A stretch of DNA of 54,308 nucleotides from Alphaproteobacteria bacterium (GTDB taxonomy: Bacteria; Pseudomonadota; Alphaproteobacteria; RF32; CAG-239): positions 1-54,308 of the forward strand of contig JAFUXW010000002.1 of assembly GCA_017477035.1 (NCBI GenBank), read 5' to 3'. Each line of letters opens with the position of its first letter. The stretch's first letter is position 1. This document shows, piece after piece, positions 16,470 to 25,698 of this stretch. The translations under genes were made by a program, and so were the position numbers. Below the pieces are notes generated by a model. The model searched no databases. It had not been told where the DNA came from and worked only from the letters and a program-made list of their open reading frames with translations.

Positions 16470-16963
16470 TAAGTGATAATTTAAGACAGGCTGCTTATGC
16501 GCAAGAAACAGATGTAGCAGTTATAGTATTATTAACCCTTAGCACTCCTGATTTACCTGACAGTATTAGGGTTTGTAATGTTCCGGTTGAAAAATTTACT
16601 GATCTAGGTGATAATGTTTACGGGGTTATAAGTAATAGTCAACGTTATCTTTTTTTACCTTTTGATATAGAATTACCTCAAGATGATAAAACTGGTGCTG
16701 TTACTGCCAAGTTAACAATTGATAACGTTAATCGTCAGATAGTACAGTATGCAAGAGAAACTAAAAAACCTATCAATGTTAATATACAAGTTGTTTTATC
16801 AAACGATTTGGATTATGTTGAATTAGAATCGAATGATTTTAAGTTGTCTAATGTTACTTACGACGGTTTTAGTGTTAGTGGTAATTTAACAATTGATTAC
16901 CTTGGTTTAGAGCCTTTTCCTTGTGGACGTTTTACACCTTCTGGGTTTAAAGGATTATTTTAA
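16466..16963 (+). CDS. Tail tip protein, DUF1833 / lambda L-like
   Basis: 165 aa. Matches the DUF1833 type: an early QETDVAVIVLLTLS strand, RVCNVPVEKFTDLG, FLPFDIELPQDDKTGAVTAKLTIDNV, and a C-terminal FPCGRFTPSGFKGLF. These proteins occupy the L position in the tail tip; lambda L also carries an iron-sulfur cluster, but this shorter protein lacks the needed Cys set. Overlaps both neighbours. Confidence 0.75.
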   Translation: MISDNLRQAAYAQETDVAVIVLLTLSTPDLPDSIRVCNVPVEKFTDLGDNVYGVISNSQRYLFLPFDIELPQDDKTGAVTAKLTIDNVNRQIVQYARETKKPINVNIQVVLSNDLDYVELESNDFKLSNVTYDGFSVSGNLTIDYLGLEPFPCGRFTPSGFKGLF

Positions 16964-17361
16964 TGTGGTGTAACGAGTATATAAACATACCTTTTAAAGA
17001 ACACGGTCGTGACCGTTCTGGTTGCGATTGTTGGGGTTTAGCACGTGTTATTTATAAAGAACAACTTGGAATAGATTTACCAACGTTGATAGATTATGAA
17101 AACACCAAAGATACTCAAGCTATTACAGAATTATATGAAAAAGAACATTTAACATGGGAAGAAGTACCTGTAGGTCAAGAAAAAGAGTTTGATATATTAG
17201 TATTTAAAATATTAGGCTTGCCAACGCATATTGGAATTGTTATAAATAAAGGTATAATGATTCATTGTGAGTATAAAATTGGTACTCATATAACAGAATA
17301 CAATCGTGAAGTTCAATGGCGAAATCGTCTTGCAGGAGTTTATAGATATGCAAAACACTAA
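16963..17361 (+). CDS. NlpC/P60 tail tip peptidase, lambda K-like
   Basis: 132 aa. NlpC/P60 core with catalytic Cys in SGCDCWGLARVIY (near residue 21-24) and catalytic His in LPTHIGIVI (near 86). It probably cleaves peptidoglycan peptides during DNA entry or assists tip assembly. It lacks the Mov34/JAB domain that lambda K carries at its N-terminus. Overlaps the J-like gene. Confidence 0.85.
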   Translation: MWCNEYINIPFKEHGRDRSGCDCWGLARVIYKEQLGIDLPTLIDYENTKDTQAITELYEKEHLTWEEVPVGQEKEFDILVFKILGLPTHIGIVINKGIMIHCEYKIGTHITEYNREVQWRNRLAGVYRYAKH

Positions 17362-20300
17362 TGTTACAGTTCAAACATCTTTAATGCCATTCAAAAGAAC
17401 TTTTGACACGGTAGGTTTAAATCATTGTAAGACTTTACAAGATGTTGTTAATTGTATGATTCCTTACAATTTTGCAGATTGTAAACTGGTGGTAGTTTAT
17501 AACGGTAATGTAATACATACAGAGTATAAATCTGTAATTTTAAAAGAAAACGATTTAATTGGATTAAATTTTGTGCCTATGGGTGGTGGTCGTGGTGGTA
17601 AAAATACCGTTATGATGATAGGGTTGGTAGTTGCCGCTATTGCTTTACCATGGGCTGCTGGTCTTGCTTATGGAGCTATTGCTGCCAGTGCTTATGGTGC
17701 AGCATTAGGTACTGTAGGTGGTGTTTCAATTTTAGGAGGTATAGCATACGGTGCTACATTAGTAGCTGGTTCGTTATTGTTATCAATGGCTCAATCAGCA
17801 TTAATGTCTACTCCTAAACAATCTTCAGGTACTCGTACATCTGAATCACAGACTTCATTTATTGAAGGTGCGAGAAACAGTATCAATAAATATGGTGTAA
17901 TACCGATAAATCTTGGCACGAATCGAATTTTCCCTAATCAAGCAGCGTTACCGTTTACTGAAAGTTCTGCACAGGGTAAAGAACAGTATATCAGACAACT
18001 TTTTACTTATGGTTATGGAAAATTATTGATAACAGACCGTAAACTTGGTGAAACTGAATTAAATAAATTTGAAGGTGTTGAAACAGATGATAAATTAAAC
18101 GGTGATTTAAATCAGGGAACTTCTTTATATGCTAATGATGTATATCAACAAGATTTAAATATAGCTTTAACTAAAATTGATGGATATATAATTAGAACTA
18201 CGCAAACAGACGTTAACGAAGCCGAGATTGATGTTAGTTTTCAAGGTTTATGTCGTTATAAAGATGATGGTAGTAAAAATACTGCAACAGTGCAATTCGA
18301 AGTTCAATATGCACCTACAGGAACACAGAATTGGTCTATACCAACAGGTGGATTTCAGATTACAAATACTCAAAGTTTAACTTTAAATTTAAGTCAAACG
18401 AACATTGGAAAACTTGATTTTATTTTTATTCGTTATGATACAATAAACACTTTTATTATTTTAGATACTTATAACGGTAGTGTTTATAGCAAACAAGTTA
18501 GTTGTAATCAAAACACTGTAACATGGCCTAGTTTACCAGAAGGCAATGTGGTTTTAGGTTATATACGTGGGCAGAGGTATATATCAAACGCTTACACACC
18601 GTTGGAATATATCGACAATCATGCCAGTCTTGTTGGTAAATATATAAATAGTATTAACGATTTTGTTGTTACTTGTAATTTTTCAAATTATAATGCTGTT
18701 GGTGTAAGTATATCTGGTGGTTACATTAAAGGTGTTACTGGAACTATGACAGTTTCAGCAGCTACATCTGTTGCTTTAAGAAAAAGTAAAAGATTTATTT
18801 TTCCTATTAAAGGTCAATATGATATTCGTATCAGACGTTTAACAGATGATTCAACAGATGATAAAATGATTGATAAATCTTATTGGACAGCTTTGAAATC
18901 AATATCGTACGTTAATCCTGTTAGTTTTGCTGATATATCAGGCACAGCTATGAGAATTAAAGCCAGTGATCAATTGTCCGGTGCTGTTGATAGTTATAAT
19001 GTTATAGCATCAACTTTGTTAAAAAGATATAATCCTAATAATAATACATGGGAAGATAATAAAATCAGTTCAAATCCTGCTGATATTTTCCGTTATGTTT
19101 TACAATCACCTGCTTTTGCTAAACATTTACCAGATAGTAAAATTGATATAGAAAAATTGGAAGAATGGTGGGTTTATTGTGATTCAAATAGTTTAACTTA
19201 CAATAGAGTTATCGACTATGATACAAGCGTTGATGACGTTTTAAACGATATTTGTGCTGCTGGTGTAGCAACGTTATCTAAAGTTAATAATATATACAGT
19301 GTTATTATTGATAACGAGCGTCCTATAATTAAAGGTATGGTAACACCTCGTAATAGTTGGGATTACAAAGGTAATATTAACTATCCTGATCTTCCGCACG
19401 CTTTAAGAATAGAATTTAGAAACGAAGAAAAAGGTTATGAAACTGATGAAAGAATCGTGTATGCTGATGGATATAATGAAAATAACGCAACTTTATATGA
19501 AAGATTAGAATTTCCTTCTTGTACCAACGCTTCTTTAGCTTATTGGTACGGTAGACGTTATTTTGCAACAGCTATTCTTCAACCAGAAACACATAGTTTT
19601 AAAATGGATTTTGAAAGTATGACATTTAATCGAGGTGATAGAATAACACTTGTCAACGATGTCATTCTTGTCGGTGTTGGTCAAGGGCGTATTAAAGAAT
19701 TATTAGTCGACAATGTTAATAATCCAAGTGTTGTATTAGGTTTTACAATTGATGATAAATTGAATATACCTGAAAGCATTAATCTTGCTGTCCGTATTAG
19801 GGATAATAATGTTACTCAAGGTTATAAATATCATCTGTTAGAGCCTACACAAGGTGTTACAGATATGTTTACGTTTAGTAGCCCTGTAACATATAATGAA
19901 GCTCCAGCAATTGGTAGTCTTTGCGCTTTTGTAGAAGATGGTAAAGAATTAGATTTGATTATTACACAAATTAAACCTAATAAAGACCAATCTGCTACCA
20001 TAACGGCTGTTGACTATGCACCAGATAGATTTAAACCTTTAGGTGTTATACCTGAGTTTAATAGTAATATAACTATCCCAGCTGATTTTTATCAACCTTA
20101 TGCACCTATTTTGGTTAACAATGGTATTCAAACTGATGAAACAGTTATGATTAAAAACACAGATGGTTCTTTTACATCTGTCGCTGTAATTTCTTTGGTT
20201 AACAGAAACGAGGATAATGTTAACCCTATTATTTTCATTAGAGTTAGAAATACAACTGAATGGTATAAACCGACAACTCTTAAAAGAGAAGCAAATGAAA

Positions 20301-21430
20301 TTGTTATAACTGGTTTAAAGGATGGTGAATATTATGATTTCGATATTCGTTATCAACGTCAAACAGGTTTACAATTAGTTTCAGAATCGTTAATAATTGA
20401 GAATGTAAAATTTATTGGTGGCTCTACACCACCTGCTAATGTTCAGAAATTTAGAACAAGTGTCACAAACGGTTTGGGTTTGTTTACATGGTCACCGAAT
20501 GAAGATTTAGATATTTCACATTACGTTATCAGATACAGTGGTTTAACCAGTAACGTCACTTGGGATAATGCTCAAATTGTTATGGATAACATAAAAGGAA
20601 CATCTGTTACAATCGTTATTCATAAAGGTACATACTTAATTAAAGCTGTAGATTATTACGGAAATGAAAGTATTGAACCTGCTGCCATTATATCAAATGA
20701 CACCGGTGCTTATGAAAACGTTGTTGAAACATTTGTTGAAGAACCTGATTGGTTAGGTAACAAAGTCAACGTTGTTAAATCTGGTAATTTAATTGAGTTA
20801 GCTCAGGGAGCTACCGAAGGTTATTATTATTTTGAAAATCAGTCTTTTGATTTAGGTGATGTTTACAATTGTTCTTTAACAGCTAATGTTTTTTCAGCTC
20901 TTGAAAAACGTAACCGAATTAGAGATATTAATACAGGTATTAGAAACATTACTGGTGGTATAAGAGATATAGGCTCTGGTTGGAATAATACAGCTGATTG
21001 GCTTGTTGAATTACAAATGAATTTATCAGAAGATGGTGTTAATTGGTCAGGTTGGGAAACATTTACAGCAAGTCAATTGAATTTTAGATGTATAAAATTT
21101 AGATTGTATTTACGTTGTGATAACATTGAAAATCTTACTGTACGTGTGAGTATTTGTCAGATTACGATAGATATGCCTGACAGATATGAAAGCGGTGAAG
21201 ATATAGAGATTACAAATGCCGACGCTGGTACTGTAATTACATATAATACACCGTTTAGAAATAATCCGTCTGTAAACATTACGGTACAAGACGGAGCTGT
21301 AGATGATAAAATTGAATTTGTATCGAAAACTAATACAGGCTTTACAATTAAAGTTTTTAATGCTACACTTAATTCGTATGTTACTAGATCGTTTGATTAT
21401 TTGTCGGCCGGTTATGGAAAGATAATATAG
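17348..21430 (+). CDS. Tail tip host-recognition protein, J-like
   Basis: 1360 aa. The first about 75 residues look like a small beta-grasp-type domain, reminiscent of lambda I fused to J; next comes a Gly/Ala-rich hydrophobic region (about 85-150) as in lambda I. The body has J features (AALPFTESSAQGKEQYIRQLFTYGYGKL, DGYIIRT, DVSFQGLCRY) and FN3-like modules near 985-1110. The C-terminus is beta-rich with Asn/Thr and probably reaches the receptor. ATG at 17348 has AGGAG 9 nt upstream; the longer GTG start lies inside the previous gene. Confidence 0.88.
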   Translation: MQNTNVTVQTSLMPFKRTFDTVGLNHCKTLQDVVNCMIPYNFADCKLVVVYNGNVIHTEYKSVILKENDLIGLNFVPMGGGRGGKNTVMMIGLVVAAIALPWAAGLAYGAIAASAYGAALGTVGGVSILGGIAYGATLVAGSLLLSMAQSALMSTPKQSSGTRTSESQTSFIEGARNSINKYGVIPINLGTNRIFPNQAALPFTESSAQGKEQYIRQLFTYGYGKLLITDRKLGETELNKFEGVETDDKLNGDLNQGTSLYANDVYQQDLNIALTKIDGYIIRTTQTDVNEAEIDVSFQGLCRYKDDGSKNTATVQFEVQYAPTGTQNWSIPTGGFQITNTQSLTLNLSQTNIGKLDFIFIRYDTINTFIILDTYNGSVYSKQVSCNQNTVTWPSLPEGNVVLGYIRGQRYISNAYTPLEYIDNHASLVGKYINSINDFVVTCNFSNYNAVGVSISGGYIKGVTGTMTVSAATSVALRKSKRFIFPIKGQYDIRIRRLTDDSTDDKMIDKSYWTALKSISYVNPVSFADISGTAMRIKASDQLSGAVDSYNVIASTLLKRYNPNNNTWEDNKISSNPADIFRYVLQSPAFAKHLPDSKIDIEKLEEWWVYCDSNSLTYNRVIDYDTSVDDVLNDICAAGVATLSKVNNIYSVIIDNERPIIKGMVTPRNSWDYKGNINYPDLPHALRIEFRNEEKGYETDERIVYADGYNENNATLYERLEFPSCTNASLAYWYGRRYFATAILQPETHSFKMDFESMTFNRGDRITLVNDVILVGVGQGRIKELLVDNVNNPSVVLGFTIDDKLNIPESINLAVRIRDNNVTQGYKYHLLEPTQGVTDMFTFSSPVTYNEAPAIGSLCAFVEDGKELDLIITQIKPNKDQSATITAVDYAPDRFKPLGVIPEFNSNITIPADFYQPYAPILVNNGIQTDETVMIKNTDGSFTSVAVISLVNRNEDNVNPIIFIRVRNTTEWYKPTTLKREANEIVITGLKDGEYYDFDIRYQRQTGLQLVSESLIIENVKFIGGSTPPANVQKFRTSVTNGLGLFTWSPNEDLDISHYVIRYSGLTSNVTWDNAQIVMDNIKGTSVTIVIHKGTYLIKAVDYYGNESIEPAAIISNDTGAYENVVETFVEEPDWLGNKVNVVKSGNLIELAQGATEGYYYFENQSFDLGDVYNCSLTANVFSALEKRNRIRDINTGIRNITGGIRDIGSGWNNTADWLVELQMNLSEDGVNWSGWETFTASQLNFRCIKFRLYLRCDNIENLTVRVSICQITIDMPDRYESGEDIEITNADAGTVITYNTPFRNNPSVNITVQDGAVDDKIEFVSKTNTGFTIKVFNATLNSYVTRSFDYLSAGYGKII

Positions 21431-21439
21431 GAGGTATAA

Positions 21440-22477
21440 ATGGCTCAAAACAGTGTAAATTACAGTAATAATCCAACAGGACCGGAGTTATTGGATGATT
21501 ATTTAGATAAAGAACAAGAAAACATTTTAACTTCTAATAGTGGTATTCAACGACCGTCTTATGCTGATGTAGGTACAAAATGGTTGGATATATCATCAAC
21601 ACCTTGGAAGTTGATGATATTTGATGGTACAAATGATGTAATCATCGGTAGTGTTAATCCAGTGACGCACGCTTTTACCCCTGCAGGGATAGATACAGCG
21701 GTTCTTCTGACCGGTGATCAGAGTATCGGTGGAATTAAAACTTTTACCGTAAGTCCACAAGTTCCGACTGCTGCGAGCGGGGACAATTCAACCAAAGCAG
21801 CAAGTACGGCGTTTGTCACATCGGCAGATAATAATTTGCAAACACAGATTAATGCAAAAGCAAATAATAACGCCGTTGTTCATTTGACCGGCAATGAAAC
21901 GATCAGCGGATATAAAATTTTGACCGGCGGTGTGACTTTAAAATCTATCGCTAATATGCAGGAGGGCGGAACATATATCAACGGCAATCCGTCTGTTGTA
22001 CAAAGATTTGGGACGATTCAATTTTTGGATAGTGCAGACATATTAAGAGGTTATACGCACAACTATCAGGGAACAAACGGTGATGTAGTTACAGTTCTTA
22101 ATGCTACAAATACAACATATTCATCAAATTTGCTTGTAGGCGTTAAACAAAACGGTACAAGCTATGTTAAAGCTCCTGCAAGCGATGAGGTTAATTCTGT
22201 TGTTACAACGATAAATAAAAGCAAATCGGAAAACGGTTATTTTAAGCTTGGTAACGGATTAATTATCCAGTGGGGGCATAGCTCGATAGACGGCAATCAA
22301 GTAACACTACCTACCCCGTTTAGTAATACCAATTACAGGATTTGTGCAACCTATATGAAAGCTTCCGGGAATCTTGGAAGCGGATATGGACACGTTGTGA
22401 CTTATCCAACATATACAACTTCTTTTTATGCAAATACGGAAGCTGGTGAATATCAGTGGATTGCAATCGGTTATTAA
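21440..22477 (+). CDS. Tail fibre protein
   Basis: 345 aa. After an N-terminal attachment region (PTGPELLDDYLDKEQE, GTKWLDISSTPWKLMIFDG) come phage-fibre words such as LTGDQSIGGIKTFTVSPQVPTAASGDNSTKAASTAFV (quoted here as a long low-complexity stretch near residues 88-130) and HLTGNETISGYK. The C-terminus (GYFKLGNGLIIQWGHS... and YQWIAIGY) fits the gp53-like fibre tip domain. GGAGGT precedes the ATG. Base composition is closer to neutral from about 21660, suggesting a swapped fibre domain. Confidence 0.82.
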   Translation: MAQNSVNYSNNPTGPELLDDYLDKEQENILTSNSGIQRPSYADVGTKWLDISSTPWKLMIFDGTNDVIIGSVNPVTHAFTPAGIDTAVLLTGDQSIGGIKTFTVSPQVPTAASGDNSTKAASTAFVTSADNNLQTQINAKANNNAVVHLTGNETISGYKILTGGVTLKSIANMQEGGTYINGNPSVVQRFGTIQFLDSADILRGYTHNYQGTNGDVVTVLNATNTTYSSNLLVGVKQNGTSYVKAPASDEVNSVVTTINKSKSENGYFKLGNGLIIQWGHSSIDGNQVTLPTPFSNTNYRICATYMKASGNLGSGYGHVVTYPTYTTSFYANTEAGEYQWIAIGY

Positions 22478-22488
22478 GGAGAAATAAA

Positions 22489-22839
22489 ATGACAGATTAT
22501 TCAAATTGGAAAATCAAACAAAGTGACCTCGAACAAAAGCAAGAGGAATATACAGAAGTTGCTGATTGGTGTAATGAAAGCGGACAATATCATATTGAGC
22601 CGGTCGGAGAGTATTACGCTGTTGTGGAAAATCCTGCTCCTGTACCACCGACTGATGAAGAAATCAGACAAATGCGTATCAATTATCGTAGAGAACATAT
22701 TGATGATCAAACTGCTGAACGTTCTCGTAAAATGGCAAACGGCTCTTGGACTGATGAAGATGAACAGGCTTACTTGGCACTTGATGCAGAAGTAACAGCA
22801 TATATTGAAGAACATTATCCTTATCCAGAACAACGATAG
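22489..22839 (+). CDS. Probable tail fibre assembly protein
   Basis: 116 aa, acidic. YYAVVENPAPVPPTDEEIRQMRINYRREHIDDQTAERSRKMANG (residues about 40-83, described in parts) resembles small fibre-assembly or fibre-associated proteins that follow fibre genes. The ATG at 22489 has AAGGAG 8 nt upstream and follows the fibre stop by 11 nt. A chaperone role for the preceding fibre is inferred. Confidence 0.55.
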   Translation: MTDYSNWKIKQSDLEQKQEEYTEVADWCNESGQYHIEPVGEYYAVVENPAPVPPTDEEIRQMRINYRREHIDDQTAERSRKMANGSWTDEDEQAYLALDAEVTAYIEEHYPYPEQR

Positions 22840-22891
22840 TTGACAATGTTTTTCAATTCTGTTAACGTTATAATTGAAAGTGAGTTTAGCT

Positions 22892-23098
22892 ATGGATAAC
22901 AAAGAAATGATTGAAGTTATAAGAGAAGCGCGTAAAGCCGGTATGCAAACAGCCCTACTTATGTTCGGTGCTTTATTGTTGACATCTTTGTTATTTGGAT
23001 TTTACATTTATAAAAGTTTCAATGATACACCAACGAATTATGTTACCGCATCTCAGACTAACGAATCAGGTGATAACAGTATTACACAAGGTGAATAA
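22892..23098 (+). CDS. Single-span membrane protein, 68 aa
   Basis: Short charged N-terminal helix (DNKEMIEVIREARKAG), one hydrophobic segment near residues 18-40 (TALLMFGALLLTSLLFGFYIY), then a polar Ser/Asn/Thr-rich tail. It could be a small holin-like or membrane-regulating protein, but no family is recognised and the lysozyme lies 3 kb away. The ATG at 22892 was preferred to an upstream TTG. Confidence 0.6.
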   Translation: MDNKEMIEVIREARKAGMQTALLMFGALLLTSLLFGFYIYKSFNDTPTNYVTASQTNESGDNSITQGE

Positions 23099-23100
23099 AG

Positions 23101-23193
23101 ATGGCATCTCAAAAGATAGTTTTAGCGTCTAGAATCACACGTCGTAGAGGTCATGGCGGCAGAGGAGGTCGTCGTGCAACACGTAAAGGTTAA
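23101..23193 (+). CDS. Arg/Gly-rich basic peptide, 30 aa
   Basis: ATG at 23101 with AAGGTG about 5 nt upstream, three bases after the previous stop. The peptide is dominated by Arg and Gly (RITRRRGHGGRGGRRATRKG), with about nine Arg and no acidic residue, so it would bind nucleic acid. Its 3' end overlaps the next gene in another frame, whose ribosome site lies inside it, suggesting translational coupling. Too short for firm proof. Confidence 0.5.
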   Translation: MASQKIVLASRITRRRGHGGRGGRRATRKG

Positions 23194-23425
23194 AATAATT
23201 GCTTTATGGTTGCATATATGGCTTAAAAGGATTGCTAAACGTTATCCTGACTTTTTTCAACGAATGATTAATGACATTGTTGATAGTGATAAAGGTCGTA
23301 TTATTATGCATGCTAGATATGTTCAACGTTTAAAATTTAAAGAAATTCCTGAAATTGTACATCTTGAAGAACGACAAGTTTATAAAATACATCAACAAAT
23401 CATCAGTAAACTAATAAATCTTTAA
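23174..23425 (+). CDS. Sigma-70 region 4-like / ArpU-like HTH protein
   Basis: 83 aa from the GTG at 23174, which has a GGAGG site 5 nt upstream; an ATG at 23153 is also possible. Residues about 40-80 (GRIIMHARYVQRLKFKEIPEIVHLEERQVYKIHQQI) follow the region-4 helix-turn-helix pattern seen in small phage late-gene activators such as ArpU/RinA. The N-terminus is helical and basic. It could regulate late transcription. A terminator follows. Confidence 0.6.
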   Translation: MQHVKVKIIALWLHIWLKRIAKRYPDFFQRMINDIVDSDKGRIIMHARYVQRLKFKEIPEIVHLEERQVYKIHQQIISKLINL

Positions 23426-23429
23426 AATC

Positions 23430-23463
23430 AAATGGTTAGGAGTACATATCCTAGCCATTTTTT
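23430..23463 (+). terminator. Intrinsic terminator
   Basis: AAATGGTTAGGA (23430-23441) pairs with TCCTAGCCATTT (23449-23460), 12 bp with one G-U, 7-nt loop, and a T-run of six at the 3' side. It follows the HTH gene by 4 nt. Confidence 0.88.
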
Positions 23464-23518
23464 AATGCTTTAAGCTCTGCTAACCTTGTTAATGTAATCA
23501 ACATTAGCGAGGTTTGAA

Positions 23519-23956
23519 ATGTATAATAACAATTTTAATCAATTTTATCCTTATGGTGTGCAACAGCCAATGCCTATGCCACCGCAAACTCAACCTATTC
23601 AACAATTTCAACAACAATTACCACAAGCATCTTGTTATTTCGTTAAGTCTATAGATGAACTGTCAGGTGTTAGAATAATGCCTAACATTTATTGCATGGG
23701 CATTAACAAGGACGGTAAAGAAATTTATGTCCGTAGAATGAACAACGATGGCAATATTGAAGTTGAAACTTACAGTTTGAAGTCCGAATCCAAGGAGAAA
23801 TCTGAACTCGAAAAGATTACGGAAAGATTGACGAATATTGAAAACAGCTTAAAGGAGAAAAACAATGAACGGTTTGGTAAATATGTTAATCAACAACCTG
23901 CTCAACAACAGGCTCAGTACTATGCCTCAAATGCAACAACCACTTCAAATGTATAA
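23519..23956 (+). CDS. Gln/Pro-rich protein with small beta domain, 145 aa
   Basis: The N-terminal 40 residues are rich in Gln, Pro and Met (QPMPMPPQTQPIQQFQQQ). Then a compact domain (SCYFVKSIDELSGVRIMPNIYCMGINKDGKEIYVRRMNNDG), a coiled coil (SELEKITERLTNIENSLKEK) and a Gln/Ala-rich tail. This layout recurs in uncultured gut phages in a cassette with the next three genes; I know no function. Overlaps the next gene by 92 bases in another frame. Confidence 0.65.
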   Translation: MYNNNFNQFYPYGVQQPMPMPPQTQPIQQFQQQLPQASCYFVKSIDELSGVRIMPNIYCMGINKDGKEIYVRRMNNDGNIEVETYSLKSESKEKSELEKITERLTNIENSLKEKNNERFGKYVNQQPAQQQAQYYASNATTTSNV

Positions 23957-24104
23957 TCAGATGATGTCCGGTAAAAATCCTCAAGAGCAGTTTCAAACAA
24001 TTATGAATATGGCGAAATCTCAAAATTTTGATATTAACGCCAAAATTTTCACCGAGCAACAATTAAGACAGCTTGGTTTGAATATTCCTCACAGAAGTGA
24101 GTGA
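23865..24104 (+). CDS. Met/Gln/Asn-rich protein, 79 aa
   Basis: Starts inside the preceding gene behind AAGGAG (23852-23857). N-terminus INNLLNNRLSTMPQMQQPLQMYNQMMSG is Asn/Gln/Met-rich; the C-terminal part (PQEQFQTIMNMAKSQNFDINAKIFTEQQLRQLGL) is helical. The 92-base overlap with a Gln-rich neighbour means both products are low-complexity partly by sequence constraint. Function unknown. Confidence 0.6.
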   Translation: MNGLVNMLINNLLNNRLSTMPQMQQPLQMYNQMMSGKNPQEQFQTIMNMAKSQNFDINAKIFTEQQLRQLGLNIPHRSE

Positions 24105-24136
24105 CTTGGTTTAACTTTTTTTTTGGAGAAAATAAA

Positions 24137-24829
24137 ATGGCTGAAGGAAATGGCTATAGTTTGGCCGATATTGCCGCCGCAATGGGTGGTAATGGAGGCT
24201 TTGGCGGAATGGGTGGCTCTTGGCTGACTATTCTTTTTTTAATCGTGTTAATGGGTGGTAACGGCGGTTTTGGTTGGGGAAACAACGCTTTCGCTAATGC
24301 TATCGGATATGAAAATTTGGCGACTTCTAACGAAGTTCAAAGAGGTTTTGATAATCAAAACTCCATGGCAAATCAGAGAGAGATTCTTGCTGCTGTCAAC
24401 AGCGGAACAGCTCAGTCTGTAGCTGCTACAAATCAAGTTTTTCATGATTTGGTAGGCTATGTAGGCGATAAATATGCTGAATTGGATAGAGATGTATTAG
24501 GTGTTTCTGCAGGTATTCAACAAGCTATCGCAAATCAGAACGCCTGCTGCTGCGATACGAAGATGCTCATCTCTGAGACTGCGGCACAGAATCGTTATGA
24601 TGCTTTGAAAAATACTAACGACATCAATGCCGTTACAATCGGTCAGACGCAGAAAATTCTTGATGCTTTGGCACAGAATAAAATCTCTGCTCTTGAGTCG
24701 CAAGTGGCTGATTTACGCTTGGCAAATCAAATGCAAGGAGTAGTACGTTATCCTGCATCTTGGACTTGGTCGGCTGGGCCTAGCCCATTCTGTAATTGCA
24801 ATGGTTGCGGTTGCGGATTTAACGGCTAA
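24137..24829 (+). CDS. Gly-rich N-terminus, helical core, Cys-rich tail protein
   Basis: 230 aa. Residues about 10-50 are Gly-rich and hydrophobic (AAAMGGNGGFGGMGGSWLTILFLIVLMGG); the core is helical with regular heptads; CCCDTK lies near 137 and CNCNGCGCGFNG at the end. This type is common in gut phage and prophage genomes in a conserved cassette, but its role is unknown. TTTTGGAGAAAATAAAATG fixes the start. Disulfide or metal cross-linking of the Cys tail is a guess. Confidence 0.65.
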   Translation: MAEGNGYSLADIAAAMGGNGGFGGMGGSWLTILFLIVLMGGNGGFGWGNNAFANAIGYENLATSNEVQRGFDNQNSMANQREILAAVNSGTAQSVAATNQVFHDLVGYVGDKYAELDRDVLGVSAGIQQAIANQNACCCDTKMLISETAAQNRYDALKNTNDINAVTIGQTQKILDALAQNKISALESQVADLRLANQMQGVVRYPASWTWSAGPSPFCNCNGCGCGFNG

Positions 24830-24842
24830 TTGTTGATAACTC

Positions 24843-24875
24843 GGCGGCGTTTAACCGCGCCGCCTGATTTTTTTT
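24843..24875 (+). terminator. Intrinsic terminator
   Basis: GGCGGCG (24843-24849) pairs with CGCCGCC (24858-24864) round an 8-nt loop, then TGA and eight T residues. Confidence 0.88.
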
Positions 24876-24887
24876 AGGAGTAGAAAA

Positions 24888-25250
24888 ATGGCTTGTAATT
24901 GTAATTGTCCATATAAACATACCACAACTGCTTTAACCGCTGCTGGTGTGTTAACTGTTACCAACCCGAATAACGTTGGAAACTTTGATAAGTTTTGTTT
25001 AATACTTACTATCAACCCTGATAGCGTTATCACCGGTGTGCCGGTTGATTATACCGTAACAATTAATGGTACAGCGGTACCTATTTGGGATAGATGGGGT
25101 TATCCGATAACCACAGATAGGTTGTGTACGAGAAAATGTTATGTCGGCAGATATATAGAATCTGCAACACCACATTTAACATTACTTAACGCTTGTAGTA
25201 ATACAGCGTTAACAGGAGTGGCTACAGCGTCTGCAACTTCAGGGAGTTAA
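24888..25250 (+). CDS. Beta-rich protein with Cys N-terminus, 120 aa
   Basis: Begins ACNCNCPYKH, close in composition to the Cys-rich tail of the preceding protein, followed by a beta-sandwich-like sequence (FDKFCLILTINPDSVITG, VDYTVTINGTAVPIWDRWGYPI). Six or more Cys in all. AGGAG lies 8 nt before the ATG. Part of the same gut-phage cassette; possibly a minor virion or adhesion protein. Function unknown. Confidence 0.65.
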   Translation: MACNCNCPYKHTTTALTAAGVLTVTNPNNVGNFDKFCLILTINPDSVITGVPVDYTVTINGTAVPIWDRWGYPITTDRLCTRKCYVGRYIESATPHLTLLNACSNTALTGVATASATSGS

Positions 25251-25255
25251 TCGAG

Positions 25256-25693
25256 ATGACTTTCAAAGATGTTATAATGAAATATATCAAGGATTTAAGT
25301 ATTGATGATATGGAAACTTTGACTTATAAAATTGATTGGTTTGTTGAAAAAGTTAAAATGACAAATCCAGAGCTTGTGGATAAATTTTTAATGAAAATAG
25401 ATTTACTGGTAAATCCACATTTTACCAAAGAGACGGCGGAATATGTTGTTTCAAGAATGAGTAACAAGGACGGAACAACCGGTGAACATTGGAATTATGA
25501 AACTACAGTGAAAGTTATGGATGGGAATTTCAACGAAGCCGATTGGTATTATGTACTTAATATGATATATTCAGATTATTATAAATCCGGTCGGTCTGAT
25601 GAAACTTACATCGGTTTAGCTAAAGACTTTATGGACGATAAAGATGCCCCTGAAGGTAAAGCTAAACGATATTACAAAGCGATGTGTGATTAA
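25256..25693 (+). CDS. Hypothetical helical protein, 145 aa
   Basis: Resembles the DUF7841-type proteins often found next to the cassette above: DDMETLTYKIDWFVEKVKMTNPELVDKFLMKIDLL, FTKETAEYVVSRMSNKDGTTGEHW and a C-terminal DWYYVLNMIYSDYYKSGRSDETYIGLAKDFMDDKDAPEGKAKRYY (described over residues about 95-140). Compact and soluble; role unknown. A terminator follows. Confidence 0.65.
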   Translation: MTFKDVIMKYIKDLSIDDMETLTYKIDWFVEKVKMTNPELVDKFLMKIDLLVNPHFTKETAEYVVSRMSNKDGTTGEHWNYETTVKVMDGNFNEADWYYVLNMIYSDYYKSGRSDETYIGLAKDFMDDKDAPEGKAKRYYKAMCD

Positions 25694-25698
25694 AACGG

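Noticed and set aside
22840..22874. TTGACA ... TATAAT as a promoter before the small membrane gene
   Set aside because: The spacer is 23 bp, outside the workable range, and the 17-bp position reads TAACGT.
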